64,000 nucleotides of DNA, from positions 250,345,122 through 250,409,121 of the forward strand of contig CM030364.1 of NCBI GenBank assembly GCA_017893485.1, written 5' to 3'. Numbering within the stretch: the first letter of the stretch is position 1; every line of letters begins with the position of its first letter. This document shows positions 1 to 9,884 of the stretch, in pieces. This DNA is from Hemerocallis citrina. Lineage: Eukaryota; Streptophyta; Magnoliopsida; Asparagales; Asphodelaceae. The notes under the pieces were generated by a model. It did no database searches. It was not told the origin of the DNA and saw only the letters and a list, made by a program, of their open reading frames with translations. Position numbers and translations under genes: made by a program.

Positions 1-11
1 TACTTCGTCGT

Positions 12-1130
12 TTGGAAAAGATGGAAAACCGCCTCGCCCATCTCGGTGAGGGCGGACCAATGCAGGGTCGCGGCCATAGTCCGACCAGACCCCCTTTCTC
101 CCCCCAAATCCTTGAAGCTGAGATTCCTCGAAACTTCAGACCACCTCAGTTCGAGACCTACAATGGCGAGGGTGATCCAGCTGATCACATGGAGGGGTTT
201 AAGACCCTCATGATGATTCACAGCGCTGCGAATCCCCTCCTCTGCTGCACATTCCCTACCACCCTCCGGGACCCAGCTCGGGAGTGGTTCTCCAACCTCG
301 CCCCCGGCACACTCTTCTCCTTCAAGCAGCTGGAGGCGGGTTTCCTTGCCCGCTTCATGACAAGCAGAAAGGTAGAGAAGACGAGCTCTTCCCTTCTGGA
401 CCTCAAACAGAAAGATGGGGAACCCCTCAGGGAGTTCATTCGGAGGTTCACCTCAGAGGCGAGGTTGGTTTCCTCCCTCGACCCAGGGGTCGCTTCCGCA
501 GCCTTCTGACACAACGTCCGCAACGCTCAGCTCAAGGCTTTTCTAGCCAAGAAGCCACCCTTGGACTTCCCCGACCTACTCAACAGGGTCGAGAAGTATA
601 TCCGAGCTGAGGAGGCCCTCAATCCCGAAGGCTCAAAGGCAGCCGCAGCCAAGGGGAAGGGGAAGCGCAAGGTCGATGACGCCGAGCCCTTCAAAAGACC
701 TGGGAAAGAAGCGATTGGTCCCAAGAGGGTCCTCCTAGTCCCTCAGTTTGAAAGATATACGCCCCTGACTCAGAACGTCTCGACAATCTTAATGGAAATC
801 GAGGACAGGGGGGTTGTGCGGTTCCCTCCTCGACCACCCAGCAACGACAAGAAGCGATACCAGGGGTTCTACTACTGCTTCCACCGAGATACCGGGCATG
901 ATACGGATCACTACCGAGCCCTCAAAGATGAGATCGAAGCCGTTATCCTACGAGGTTACCTGAAGGAGTTCACCCAGGTCAACCTCCAAGACCGAAGAGA
1001 TCTGAGGAGCCCGAGGCATTCGCCTCCCCTTTGGACGAAAAATCAACGACCTGATCGAAATCCGGAGCTCGAAGAAACTGGCGAACACGCCATCCTCCAC
1101 AGCGTCCACGGCAGACCCATGAGGGGGAAT
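12..1130 (+). pseudogene. gag: gag of Tat element A
   Basis: Capsid-type retrotransposon gag. The core domain lies at about residues 45-165, with the typical FETYNGEGDPADHMEGFKTL-like start and an EWFSNL motif. One in-frame TGA (507-509) interrupts it. After the stop the same frame continues with a basic Lys-rich stretch (about 640-680) and a CxxHxxxxHxxxx knuckle near 875-920 whose last Cys is Tyr. The reading frame is lost around 1110-1150, where protease coding continues in another frame. The start codon is not certain because the N-terminal part may lie before the window. In Tat B the residue matching the TGA is Arg. Confidence 0.85.
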
Positions 1131-1870
1131 CTAGGACTTCTCGGAAAGCCTTTATCCGAGAGGTCAACTCCGTTCTTGACCATCCCTCCCCTAGGATTCG
1201 GCAGCGAGCAGTCTTCTTCTCAGGAGAGGACCTCATAGGCGTTCGGCTTCCACACTGCAATGCCCTCGTCATCAGCCTCGACATGGCCAACTTCCAGGTT
1301 CACTGAATCCTGGTAGACAACGGCAGCTCGGTCAACATTCTTTTCTTAGAAGCATTTGAGAACCTCAAGCTTCCCCAAGAAAAGCTGAAGCCGGCCGGTT
1401 ACACCCTTCACAAATTTTCTAGCATCCCTGTAAAGATTGAAGGAATCGTAACACTAGATGTGACGGCGGGAACGGCCCCCGTCCTCTGAACCAAGTCGAT
1501 GGACTTTATGGTTGTCAACGTCAAGGCAGCTTACAACGCCATACTCGGTCGACCCGGGCTCTGTTCGCTCCAGACCGTCCCCTCTACCTATCATCTGAAG
1601 CTGAAGTTCCCAACCAACACCGGCGTTGGGGTCGTCAGGGGCAACCAGGAATCGGTGTGATCATGCTACATGACTGCGTTCGAGGGCGGTGTGTTTCCCC
1701 TCGACGCCGTCAAACTCCCACTTGAAGAGAGTCGTCTCGAGTCGGAACCCACAGACGAATTGGAGGAAGTCTTCTTCAAAGCCGAGGACAAGTCCAAATG
1801 GTTCTGTGTTAGCCGAACCCTGTCTCCCGAGCTGAAGCCGGATCTGATCAACTACATCTGCCGAAGACTT
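1131..1870 (+). pseudogene. Aspartic protease region of Tat element A
   Basis: Retropepsin-like segment that would cut the Gag-Pol polyprotein. The active-site motif reads VDNGSS at about 1313-1330, the DNG form common in Tat elements instead of DTG. A second conserved patch, AAYNAILGRPGL, lies at about 1530-1560. Three TGA stops in this frame (1304-1306, 1487-1489, 1658-1660) each fall where Tat B has Arg, so they look like CGA-to-TGA changes. Near 1860 a stretch that is present in Tat B (the linker to RT) is missing and the frame changes. Confidence 0.8.
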
Positions 1871-3108
1871 AATCATGCACCACCTAAGCGTCGTCCCCAG
1901 CTCCAAGCCAGTGCAACAGAAGCACCGCAAGTTCACACCGGAGAGGCAGTAAGCGGTGAAAGCAGAGGTAGATAAGTTGTTATCTGCCCAATTCATTCAA
2001 GAGGTGAGCTACCCCGAGTGGCTGGACAATGTTGTGATGGTGAAAAAGGCTAGTGGCACTTAGAGGATCTGTATTGACTTTACCGACCTCAACAAGGCAT
2101 GCTCCAAGGATCCTTTTCCACTCCCCAGCATAGATGCTTTGATCGACGCGACGTCGGGTCACAAGCTCCTAACTTTCATGGATGCATTCTCAGCCTATAA
2201 TCAGATCCAAATGTTTCCTCCGGACATCGCCAAAATGTCCTTCGTCACCGACCAGGGCCTATACTGCTACCAGGTCATGCCCTTTGGGCTCAAGAACGCC
2301 GGGGCCACCTACCAGAGGCTCATCAACCGAGTCTTCAAGAATCAGATCGGTCAGAACATGGAGGTCTACGTCGATGATATCCTCGTCAAGAGCCGACGGG
2401 GGAAGGACCATGTTGCCGACCTCGAGGAAGCCTTCGGCATCCTTTGGCCTCACAACATGAGACTCAACCCCGCCAAGTGCGCCTTCGGCATCTCGTCCGA
2501 AAAATTCTTGGGGTTTGTTGTGAGCCAACGCGGAATAGAGGCCAACCCAGAGAAGATCCAGGCCATCATCGACATGGCACCACCCCGGAACGTCAAAGAA
2601 GTTCAACGGTTCATGGGTAGACTGGCGACCATCGGCCGCTTCCTCTCCAAGTCAGGAGAGGAGTCCCTCCCATTCTTCAAAGCCCTGTGGGGGACAAAAG
2701 GATTCGAGTGGGGCAAGCCACAACAACAAGCGTTCGACCAGTTAAAATCCTACCTTGCCAATCCCCTGCTCCTAAGTAAGCCCGATCCCGATGAACCCTC
2801 TTCCTATACCTTTCGGCCTCGGAGAATGCGCTCAGTGCCATGCTTGTCCGAGAATAAGATGGTGTTCAAAAACCCCTGTACTATGTGAGCAAGGTTCTGC
2901 TCTCCGCCGAGACCAGGTATGCGAAGATGGAGAAGATGGCGTACGCCCTAATAACAGCAGCCCGTAAACTCCGACCCTATTTTTAGGCTCACTCTATTCA
3001 GGTCCTCACGGACCAGCGCCTGAAGACCGTTCTCCATAAGCCATAGTGCTCCGGCCGCCTGGTCAAGTGGTTGATCGAGCTGAGCCAATACGACATCAGC
3101 TATCAGCC
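1871..3108 (+). pseudogene. pol: Reverse transcriptase and RNase H of Tat element A
   Basis: RT core with DFTDLNKAC (about 2075-2100), DAFSAYNQI, the MPFGLKNAGATYQRL motif, and the catalytic YVDD at about 2367-2378. The frame runs from about 1871 to 2888 with two stops: TAA at 1950-1952 and TAG at 2061-2063, the latter replacing the Trp expected before RxCxDFTDLNK. A frameshift near 2805 moves the first RNase H into another frame, where VSKVLLSAETRY and a KLRPYF-like segment follow. The RNase H ends at the CCGGA where a solo LTR is inserted; its remainder resumes at 4709. Confidence 0.9.
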
Positions 3109-3113
3109 CCGGA

Positions 3114-4708
3114 TGTTGTGCAATCTAGTTACCTAAATAAATAGATAAACTAGACACAAATTAAAAACCTCGCAAGTGTACGAATCGTTTATAGAAGCGT
3201 AGCAATAGCAAGGGTCGATCCCACAGAGATTGTAGAAATTAACTTACTAATCAATAGAAAATGTGAGAATGATAAAGAGTTGTTCTAAAGGTCTAAAAGA
3301 AGTGAAAAGATTAAGATATACTGAATCACAAATATTTATTAAGTAGTTGGGTTTAGATCTCCACCGATAGTCAATAATGCTAAGTTACCTTCTGAACTTC
3401 TTCTTATTACTCATGTTTGTTCTCTTCAAGGGCATGGTATCTACTCCTTAAAGTAATGTTTCCCTAAGCCAAGAATTAGGCATGGTATCTACTTTAATTC
3501 GTTTCTTTCATTAAGTATTTAGCATGGTATCTACTAAGTTGCACTTAAAGAAAACATAAGAACAGTGGAAACGAACAAACACTCAAGGCTCTAGAAATTG
3601 GTATCAGATCTAGATCCCTTAAGTTGATTAAACCAAGAACCCCTAAGGATTCCCTTGTTACAAGTTATGAACACGAGATACGGGTCGTCTCAATATGCTC
3701 ATATAACAGATTCAGATAGATGGTAATGCAAACTTGATATTCTCAAGTTCTGTATGTCAGTCGACTGGCTGTCACCTCAGTCGACTGCTCTCAGAACTTG
3801 AGAACAAGTTTGATTATCATCAATCTATACCAATTCAATCAGATTCAATCAATAAGTAAAGTAGAAGGATTCAGAAGAATATAGCACTACATAACTACGG
3901 CTTCAATCTACCCAACAATGAAATTAGTTCCACATAATAATACTTTTATTGATCAACAAGTTCGAATACATGGTTAACATAGAAGAATTAGAAAGAGAAG
4001 GAATAAACTGATGTAGTTCGGCTAGATGACTCGGCTGGCTGTCACACAGTCGATCGGCCGTTCCTTTCCTTATGCTTGATCTCCTCTCCCCTTCTTCAAT
4101 GCTGATATCGTACTGCTCTTCACTTGATGATTCAGAAAGTTGTGTAATTTTGTGATTCGGGAGCCTCTGCGTATATCTCCCTCCTTGAATAATGTTTCTT
4201 GATTGGTATTTATAGAACACGGCTAGAGAATTAGGGTTTGCACTTTTCTTTTTATAGAAAAGTCTTTTTCTTTTATTTATTTCCTCCCTCGTTGCTCTGC
4301 GTATTATTTCTTTCTCTTTTCTTCTATTCTTCCTTTTCTGTTCTGATTTGGATTAGATTTGGACGAATCTTCAAATATCTTATCTTTTAACTCTGCCGCC
4401 TACCAGTCGACTTGTCTTCGAACCAGTCGACTATGTCGAGACTTCTGAAGATTTTATAGTTGATCATCCAAGTCGGCTGTTGACAATCAACTTCTCTGGG
4501 CAGTCGCCTGTTGTAATGGACCAGTCGACTGATGATCTGCAATTTCCTGTGTATCATCCTTAACATCCTGAATCCGCTTCGTTTCTCTGTTTTAGGCTGT
4601 TTTCTATGGAAAAGAGAAAATAAGAGTTAAATATCACATATAGAGCTTTAAAATGTCTAATTGCATTAAGATTATTGCTCCTAAATGTGAATAATATTGT
4701 GTTCATCA
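3114..4708 (-). mobile_element. Solo LTR, Athila-like, inserted in Tat A pol
   Basis: The insert starts TG and ends CA and is flanked by the 5-bp duplication CCGGA (3109-3113 and 4709-4713). Removing it rejoins the RNase H frame of Tat A, which confirms both borders. The left end carries a GCAAGTGTAC...GGTCGATCCCACAG signature also found at the PBS-side end of the - strand element at 41148, so this LTR most likely points left. No internal domains are present, hence a solo LTR of 1595 bp. It contains three copies of GCATGGTATCTACT (3432, 3480, 3522) and several CAGTCGACTG palindromes (about 3770-3800 and 4400-4535). Confidence 0.85.
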
Positions 4709-5170
4709 CCGGACGGCGATCAAAGGGCAGGCACCATTTCCGAACCATCCGCCACCCCGAAAACTGACCCAATGTGGGAGGTCTATGTCGATGGCTCGTC
4801 TTGCGAAGGAGAGAGCGGAGCAGGCGCCATCTTAAAGGGCCCCGATAATTTCTTCCTCCAATATTCTCTCCGGCTAAACTTTTCGGCCTCAAACAACGAG
4901 GCAGAGTAGAAGCTATGATTGCGGGGCTCACCCTCGCACACAAGGCCGAATCCAAGCACATCAAGGCATTCAGTGACTGCCAGCTCGTGGTCAACCAGAT
5001 CACCAGGGAGTACGAAGCTCGCGACGCTTGGATGATGCAATACTTGGCGGTGGTCCAAAGTCTCCTATCCTCCTTCGAATCTCATTCGGTGGAGCGCATC
5101 CCCCGGGAACTGAGTGCCTAGGCGGATTCATTGTCAAAGCTCGCCTCTTCATCTTTCGAGGGGCTCGACC
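4709..5170 (+). pseudogene. Second (archaeal-type) RNase H of Tat element A
   Basis: Tat elements carry an extra RNase H between RT-RNase H and integrase. Here the motif WEVYVDGSSCEGESGAGAIL supplies the first catalytic Asp, followed by QYSLRLNFSASNNEAE, then in a shifted frame FSDCQLVVNQI and the PRE..ADSLSKLAS ending. A stop and frameshift sit near 4908, and a TAG at about 5119-5121 replaces a residue of the conserved xxADSLSKLA block. The segment begins directly after the target duplication of the solo LTR. Confidence 0.85.
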
Positions 5171-6510
5171 GCACCATTCTGATCGAGATCCTTCTCAAAC
5201 CAAGCATCGACCTCCCGGAAGCTTCCTGCCTTAACACCGATCTCCAACCCCACAACTGGACGACGCCCATCCTGAAGTTCCTTTCATAAGGTGAACTCCC
5301 TCAAGACCGGTCCGAGGCAAGAAGGGTCAGAGTTCGCTCCAAGAGATTCACCTTGATAGACGGAAAGCTATTCAAGCACTCATACACAGTGGCCGACAGC
5401 AGGCCCTACCTCCGCTGCCTGGCGCCTGATGAAGCCAAGTATGCCTTGAAGGAATTGCATGAAGGGATCGGCAGATGTTATATGGGGAGCAGGTCGCTTG
5501 CTCGAAAGCCTTAAATCATGTGTATTAATGGGCGACCATGCTGCAAGACGTGCTAGACCTCGTAAAAAGGTATGACCCCTATCAAAGGTTTTCTTCAGTA
5601 AAGAGACTCCCGTAGGCCAACCTACAGTCGCTGGCCAGTCCGACCCCTTTGCTATGTGGGGAATGGACCTGGTAGGCCCCTTTCCTTAAGCAACGTGCCA
5701 AAGGAAGTTCCTAGTGGTGGCCATGGACTAATTCACCAGGTGGATCGAAGCCGAACCCCTAGCCTCGATTACCGTGCATCAGACTTAGCAATTCTTCTGG
5801 AAGCACATCATATGTCGGTTCAGGATCCCTCAGGTGCTCATCACCGACAACGGGACCCAATTCGCCGGCAAGAATTTTTGAAAGTTTTGCGAAGACATCG
5901 GAGTCCAACAGCGCTTCTCGTCCATATGCCACCCTCAATCAAACGGCCAAGCTGAAAATGCTAACCGACAAATCCTTGATGGCCTCAAAAAGCGATTGGA
6001 CAATTCTCCTAAGGGGCTCTGGGTCGACGAACTCCTGAGCGTACTCTGGGCACACCAGACGACAAAGAGGATACCTACGGGCAGTCGCCCTTCAACCTTA
6101 CCTACACTACCGAGGCAGTCATCCCCTTGGAGATCGGTCTACCGTCCCCCAGAATAATGGCCTTCGACGAGGAAGACAACTCAGCAGGTCTCAGGGCCAA
6201 CCTGGACCTAGTCGACGAGGTCAGGGAAAAATCCACCATCCAGAGGAGCATCTACCAGCAGCGGATCGAGAAATTCTATAACTAGAATGTCCGACCCACT
6301 AACATCCGGAAAGGAGACCTCGTCCTCAGAAAACTATCGGTCTCGAACCCCAGCAAGAAGAGGAAGTTGGCCCCTAACTGGGAGGGGCCCTACAAGGTCA
6401 CCGAAGTAGTACACCCCGGCACCTACTGACTCACCGAGATGGGAGGCACCCTTATCAAGAGGCCCTGGAATGTGGAGCACCTCATCAAGTACCTCAAGAG
6501 AGAGGAATGA
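5171..6510 (+). pseudogene. Integrase of Tat element A
   Basis: Integrase remnants in three frames. Recognisable parts are the ALKELHEGI zinc-binding region (about 5440-5470), a GMDLVGPFP patch with the first catalytic Asp near 5665, ITDNGTQFAGKNF with the second Asp near 5845-5880, and GQAENANRQILDGLKKRL with the catalytic Glu near 5950-5995. The C-terminal part (about 6120-6508) is well preserved: FNLTY..EAVIPLE, VREKS..RSIYQQR, KGDLVLRK, NWEGPYKV. It ends at a TGA near 6508. Multiple stops and indels make it nonfunctional. Confidence 0.85.
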
Positions 6511-6633
6511 AGTCTTTTTGTAACCAAACATGTGTAACCCGCTTTTGTATAAAAATGTTTGTTATTTTTCCAAAGTTTGTTAGCTCGGATTCTGTATGAA
6601 CCCCCCTATGTAACCACGCCTATGAGTTCGACA

Positions 6634-7590
6634 CTCTCCGCCGACCCCCAAGCCTCGACGCCGCATGGCGAACTCGAGCACATAGGTAGCTTTCTTAAGC
6701 TAAGGCAATGGGGCCCAGCACTCTCCGCCGACCCCCAAGCCTCGACGCCGTATGGTGAACTCGAGCACATGGATAGCTTTCTTAAGCTAAGGCAATGGGG
6801 CCTAGCGCTCTCCGCCGACCCCCAAGCCTCGATGCCATATGGCGAACTCGAGCACTTGGGTAGCTTTCTCAAGCTAAGGCAATGGGGCCCAGCGCTCTCC
6901 GCCGACCCCCAAGCCTCGATGCCGTATAGCGAACTCGAGCACATGGGTAGCTTTCTCAAGCTAAGGTAATGGGGTCCAGCGCTCTTTACCGAACCCTAAG
7001 CCTTGATGCCGTACGGCAAACTTGAGCACATGGGTAGCTTTCTCAAGCTAAGGCAATTGGGCCCAGTGCTCTTCGCCGACCCCCAAGCCTCGATGCCGTA
7101 TGGCGAACTCAAGCACATGGGTAGCTTTCTCAAGCTACGGCAATGGGGCCCAGCACTCTCCGCCGAACCCCAAGCCTCGTTGCCGTATGGAAAACTCGAA
7201 CACATTGGTAGCTTTCTCAAGCTAAGACAATGGGGCCCAGCGCTTTCTGCCGACCCCGAAGCCTCGACACCGTATGGCGAACTCGAGCACATGGGTAGCT
7301 TTCTCAAGCTAAGACAATGGGGCCCAGCGCTCTCCACCGACCCCCAAGCCTCAACGCCGTATGGCGAACTCGAGCACATGGGTAGCTTTCTCAAGCTAAG
7401 GCAATAGGGCCCAGGGCTCTCTGCCGACTCCCAAGCCTCGATGCCGTATGGCGAACTCGAGCACATGGGTAGCTTTCTCAAGCTAAGGCAATGGGCCCCA
7501 GCACTCTCTGCCGACCCCCAAGCCTCGATGCCGAATGGCAAACTCAAGCACCAGGATAGCTTTCTCAAGCCCTGGGGGTTCGGCGATCTC
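6634..7590 (+). repeat. Tandem array of 11 x 87 bp downstream of Tat A integrase
   Basis: Eleven copies begin at 6634, 6721, 6808, 6895, 6982, 7069, 7156, 7243, 7330, 7417 and 7504, keeping an exact 87-bp register with substitutions but no indels. Because 87 is 29 codons, long open frames appear on both strands. On + each unit reads about ALSADPQASMPYGELEHMG plus SFLKLRQWGP; on - it reads about LRKLPMCSSSPYGIEAWGS plus AESAGPHCLS. It lies in the untranslated 3' region of the element, where Tat elements often carry tandem repeats. Coding use is unproven. Confidence 0.95.
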
Positions 7591-7689
7591 TGCCGATCCG
7601 ACGTCCCTTCGGAACTTCAGCTAACCACCCTATTCAAAAATTTCTTACTAAAGTTTTAGGATGCTCGCCCTCAGGCAAGCGCCCCGGGC

Positions 7690-8010
7690 CCCGGATCTTT
7701 GGTCGGCCCACCTCTCACCCGCGAATAACTCGGAGTTTAACGGCCTTCAAAGCCAAAAATCCCGAATTGTTCGAGGGCGGAAGGGGAGCCACCGACCCTG
7801 GACCCTCGCTCTAAAAAACCTCGGTCGGCCCACCTCTCACCCGCGAACAACTCGGGGTTTAACAGCTTTCAAAGCCAAAAACCCTGAATTGTTCGAGGGC
7901 GGAAGGGGAGCCACCGACCCTGGACCCTCCAAACCCCCAGATCTTTGGTCGACGCACCTCACACACTCTGGCAAGGCAGATCCCCGAGGTCTAGGACTTT
8001 GATCTACTAA
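7690..8010 (+). repeat. Tandem repeat of about 122 bp, 2.5 copies
   Basis: The word GGTCGGCCCACC recurs at 7701 and 7823 and, altered, at 7947, each followed by CTCTCACCCGCGAA and a TTCAAAGCC..AAA segment. This is a second tandem repeat of the Tat A 3' region, directly after the 87-bp array. The stretch 8011-8534 that follows holds no gene that I can support. Confidence 0.8.
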
Positions 8011-8534
8011 AAAATGCTAGAGTATGGCAGGCGAGCCACCGATCCGGGACTCGCGGCCAAAAAATTCTAAAGTGGGGTGCCCGCCTATGGCAAGCACCCA
8101 AAATTTTTCTCTGGCAAACTTCTGATAGGGGTTGGGGTTTTATAGCCCCCTGAGCAGCCATTAATGACATTGGAAGTTGAAACGACGGAAGTCAAAGCGG
8201 TGCCTCATTAAATGGCCTAGGAAGGCGAAACGTCGCCTCATTAATGACGTTGGGAATGGGTCCTATATCCCGGGCCCCTCGCCGTCTCCACACTCAGAGC
8301 TGACCACAGCTCCCATCGAGGAGATCAATCGCCAGAGCCGACCGACCCCTCGACGAGCCCCCATCCTCCTGCTCGGCTCCGAGGCCAAATAAAATCCTAA
8401 CAATCATCCTCAACGCACACTCAGCAACAAGTTCAGACGGGTCAGAAATCTTATTATTTATTATAACTCCCCTTGGAGGGCACAATGCAAAGGTTTATTC
8501 TTTATTATAATGAAAGCCTCATTCTAAACTACAC

Positions 8535-9074
8535 TCAGATCCCCTCCATGTTCTCGCGGATCAGCTCGAATCCTGCCGAGCGACTCGGTTCCACAGTGTG
8601 CTCTGTCGTGCCCTTATGATCGGCCACAGAGGACACGCCAGCCACAGAACTCTGAGCATCACCCGGCCTCACGTACTCCAGCCGTAGGGTCGGGGACGGC
8701 TCGTGCCTCGAACAAGCCCCGATCTCCGAAGGGTCCGACCTCCCCAGCATCGTCTTGTAATGCTGAATCTCGATTTCTTTCTCTACAATGACTTCACGAA
8801 GGAGCGACTCCGATGTAGGCTGCTGCACCGAAGCACTCGACATAGAAAATCCGAGGCCAGCACCATCGAAGTCTCGGTCGGCTATCGCATTCTTCAACTG
8901 GGCCGACTCCGCGCTCAGCTCCTTCGACTAATTCTGAAAATAATGAAAGGAAGCATCGTGGTCGCGAGCTTCTCTCCGGTACCAATCAAGGGAGGACTCT
9001 AATACCTGGATCTTACTCCGAAGCCACGTCACCTCAGATCGCTGAGGATCAGCCTCGACAAGGAGAGCCAGCAT
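8535..9074 (-). pseudogene. Antisense gene of Tat A, distal coiled-coil exon
   Basis: Open reading on the - strand starting just after a strong 3' splice site (TTTTGCTTCCATCAG, boundary 9074/9075). The first part reads MLALLVEADPQRSEVTWLRS, then a heptad-rich helical stretch, one in-frame TAG near 8930, and the frame ending NMEGI at 8535. It matches in position and style the Tat B exon at 56150-56768. The product is unknown; antisense genes are a recognised extra of some Tat elements. The expected upstream exon is 9303-9794. Confidence 0.6.
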
Positions 9075-9302
9075 CTGATGGAAGCAAAATAAATTGAAAA
9101 ATTACACAAGTCTAAGACGGTAGGCAAAACTTTAAGTGCCGACCCCTAACGCGAGGCAAAGGTCGATGGTAAAAACAGTTGGCGCACAAAAAATCTTTGT
9201 CATAAATTACCAATTCGTTTACAAAATGTTGCAGTGGCCAGTCCACGGTCGGCAAAATACATTAAAGAAGACAACAAAAAGAAGAAGAAGAAACAACTAC
9301 GA

Positions 9303-9794
9303 CTACGGGCCCACCTCTCCCTCGGCTCCGGCGACGGCCACGGGGTCGGCCACCGGGTCAGCCACCGGGTCGGTGCTCCCTCCTCCGATTTCGCCGTCCC
9401 CTTCAACCGGCACCTCGTGCTTGGGGGTCTTCGGCAGCCCCTCGACCTCCATGTCGTAGTCAAAATGCGACACGTCCAAGGTTGGGAAGAAGTGCCCGAT
9501 ATGGTCCATCGCCTTGGCATATACCTCATTCTGCACGCCGATGACCATGTCTTGGGCCTTCGTGATCAGCATAGCCTTCTCGGCCTCAAACCCCTTCTTC
9601 AATGCCACCTCCCTCTTGAGTGTGTCGGTGGCCATCGAAGCCAGGTCGGCCTTCAGAGCCTGCTCCCACTTCGTCGACTTGTCCAGGCTGGTCTTTAGAT
9701 TGACCATCTTACGCTTGTAACAGTTGGCCTGGCTCCTCTCATACTTCAGCTCTATCTCGTGAAGTCGCCTCACCTGGTTCCCCGACATGCAGGC
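9303..9794 (-). pseudogene. Antisense gene of Tat A, central coiled-coil exon
   Basis: The - strand reading starts after a 3' splice site (CTCGGCTGCAG, boundary 9794/9795) with MSGNQVRRLHEIELKYERSQ, a long Lys/Glu/Ala coiled coil, then a YAKAMDHIGHFFPTLDVSHF segment that parallels the YARAHRHVGELVPEFDRSWY segment in Tat B (57250-57310). The C-terminal part has three DPVA repeats, in the place of the poly-Glu tail in Tat B. A GAG|GTGGGC near 9314 is a plausible donor to the exon at 9074. There are no stops within it, unlike the sense genes nearby. Confidence 0.65.
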
Positions 9795-9884
9795 CTGCAG
9801 CCGAGGTCAAAATACTTGGGTGTAGAAGAAATTCTTAGAAATCAATACAAGGAAGATAAGACCAAAGGCCTCGGAGATTACCTG

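Noticed and set aside
6606..7568. Long open frames on both strands of the 87-bp array as protein genes
   Set aside because: The frames follow automatically from a stop-free 29-codon unit; there is no start context, domain or conserved flanking gene structure.
6634..7590. CRISPR array
   Set aside because: Contiguous tandem units without unique spacers, in a plant retrotransposon.
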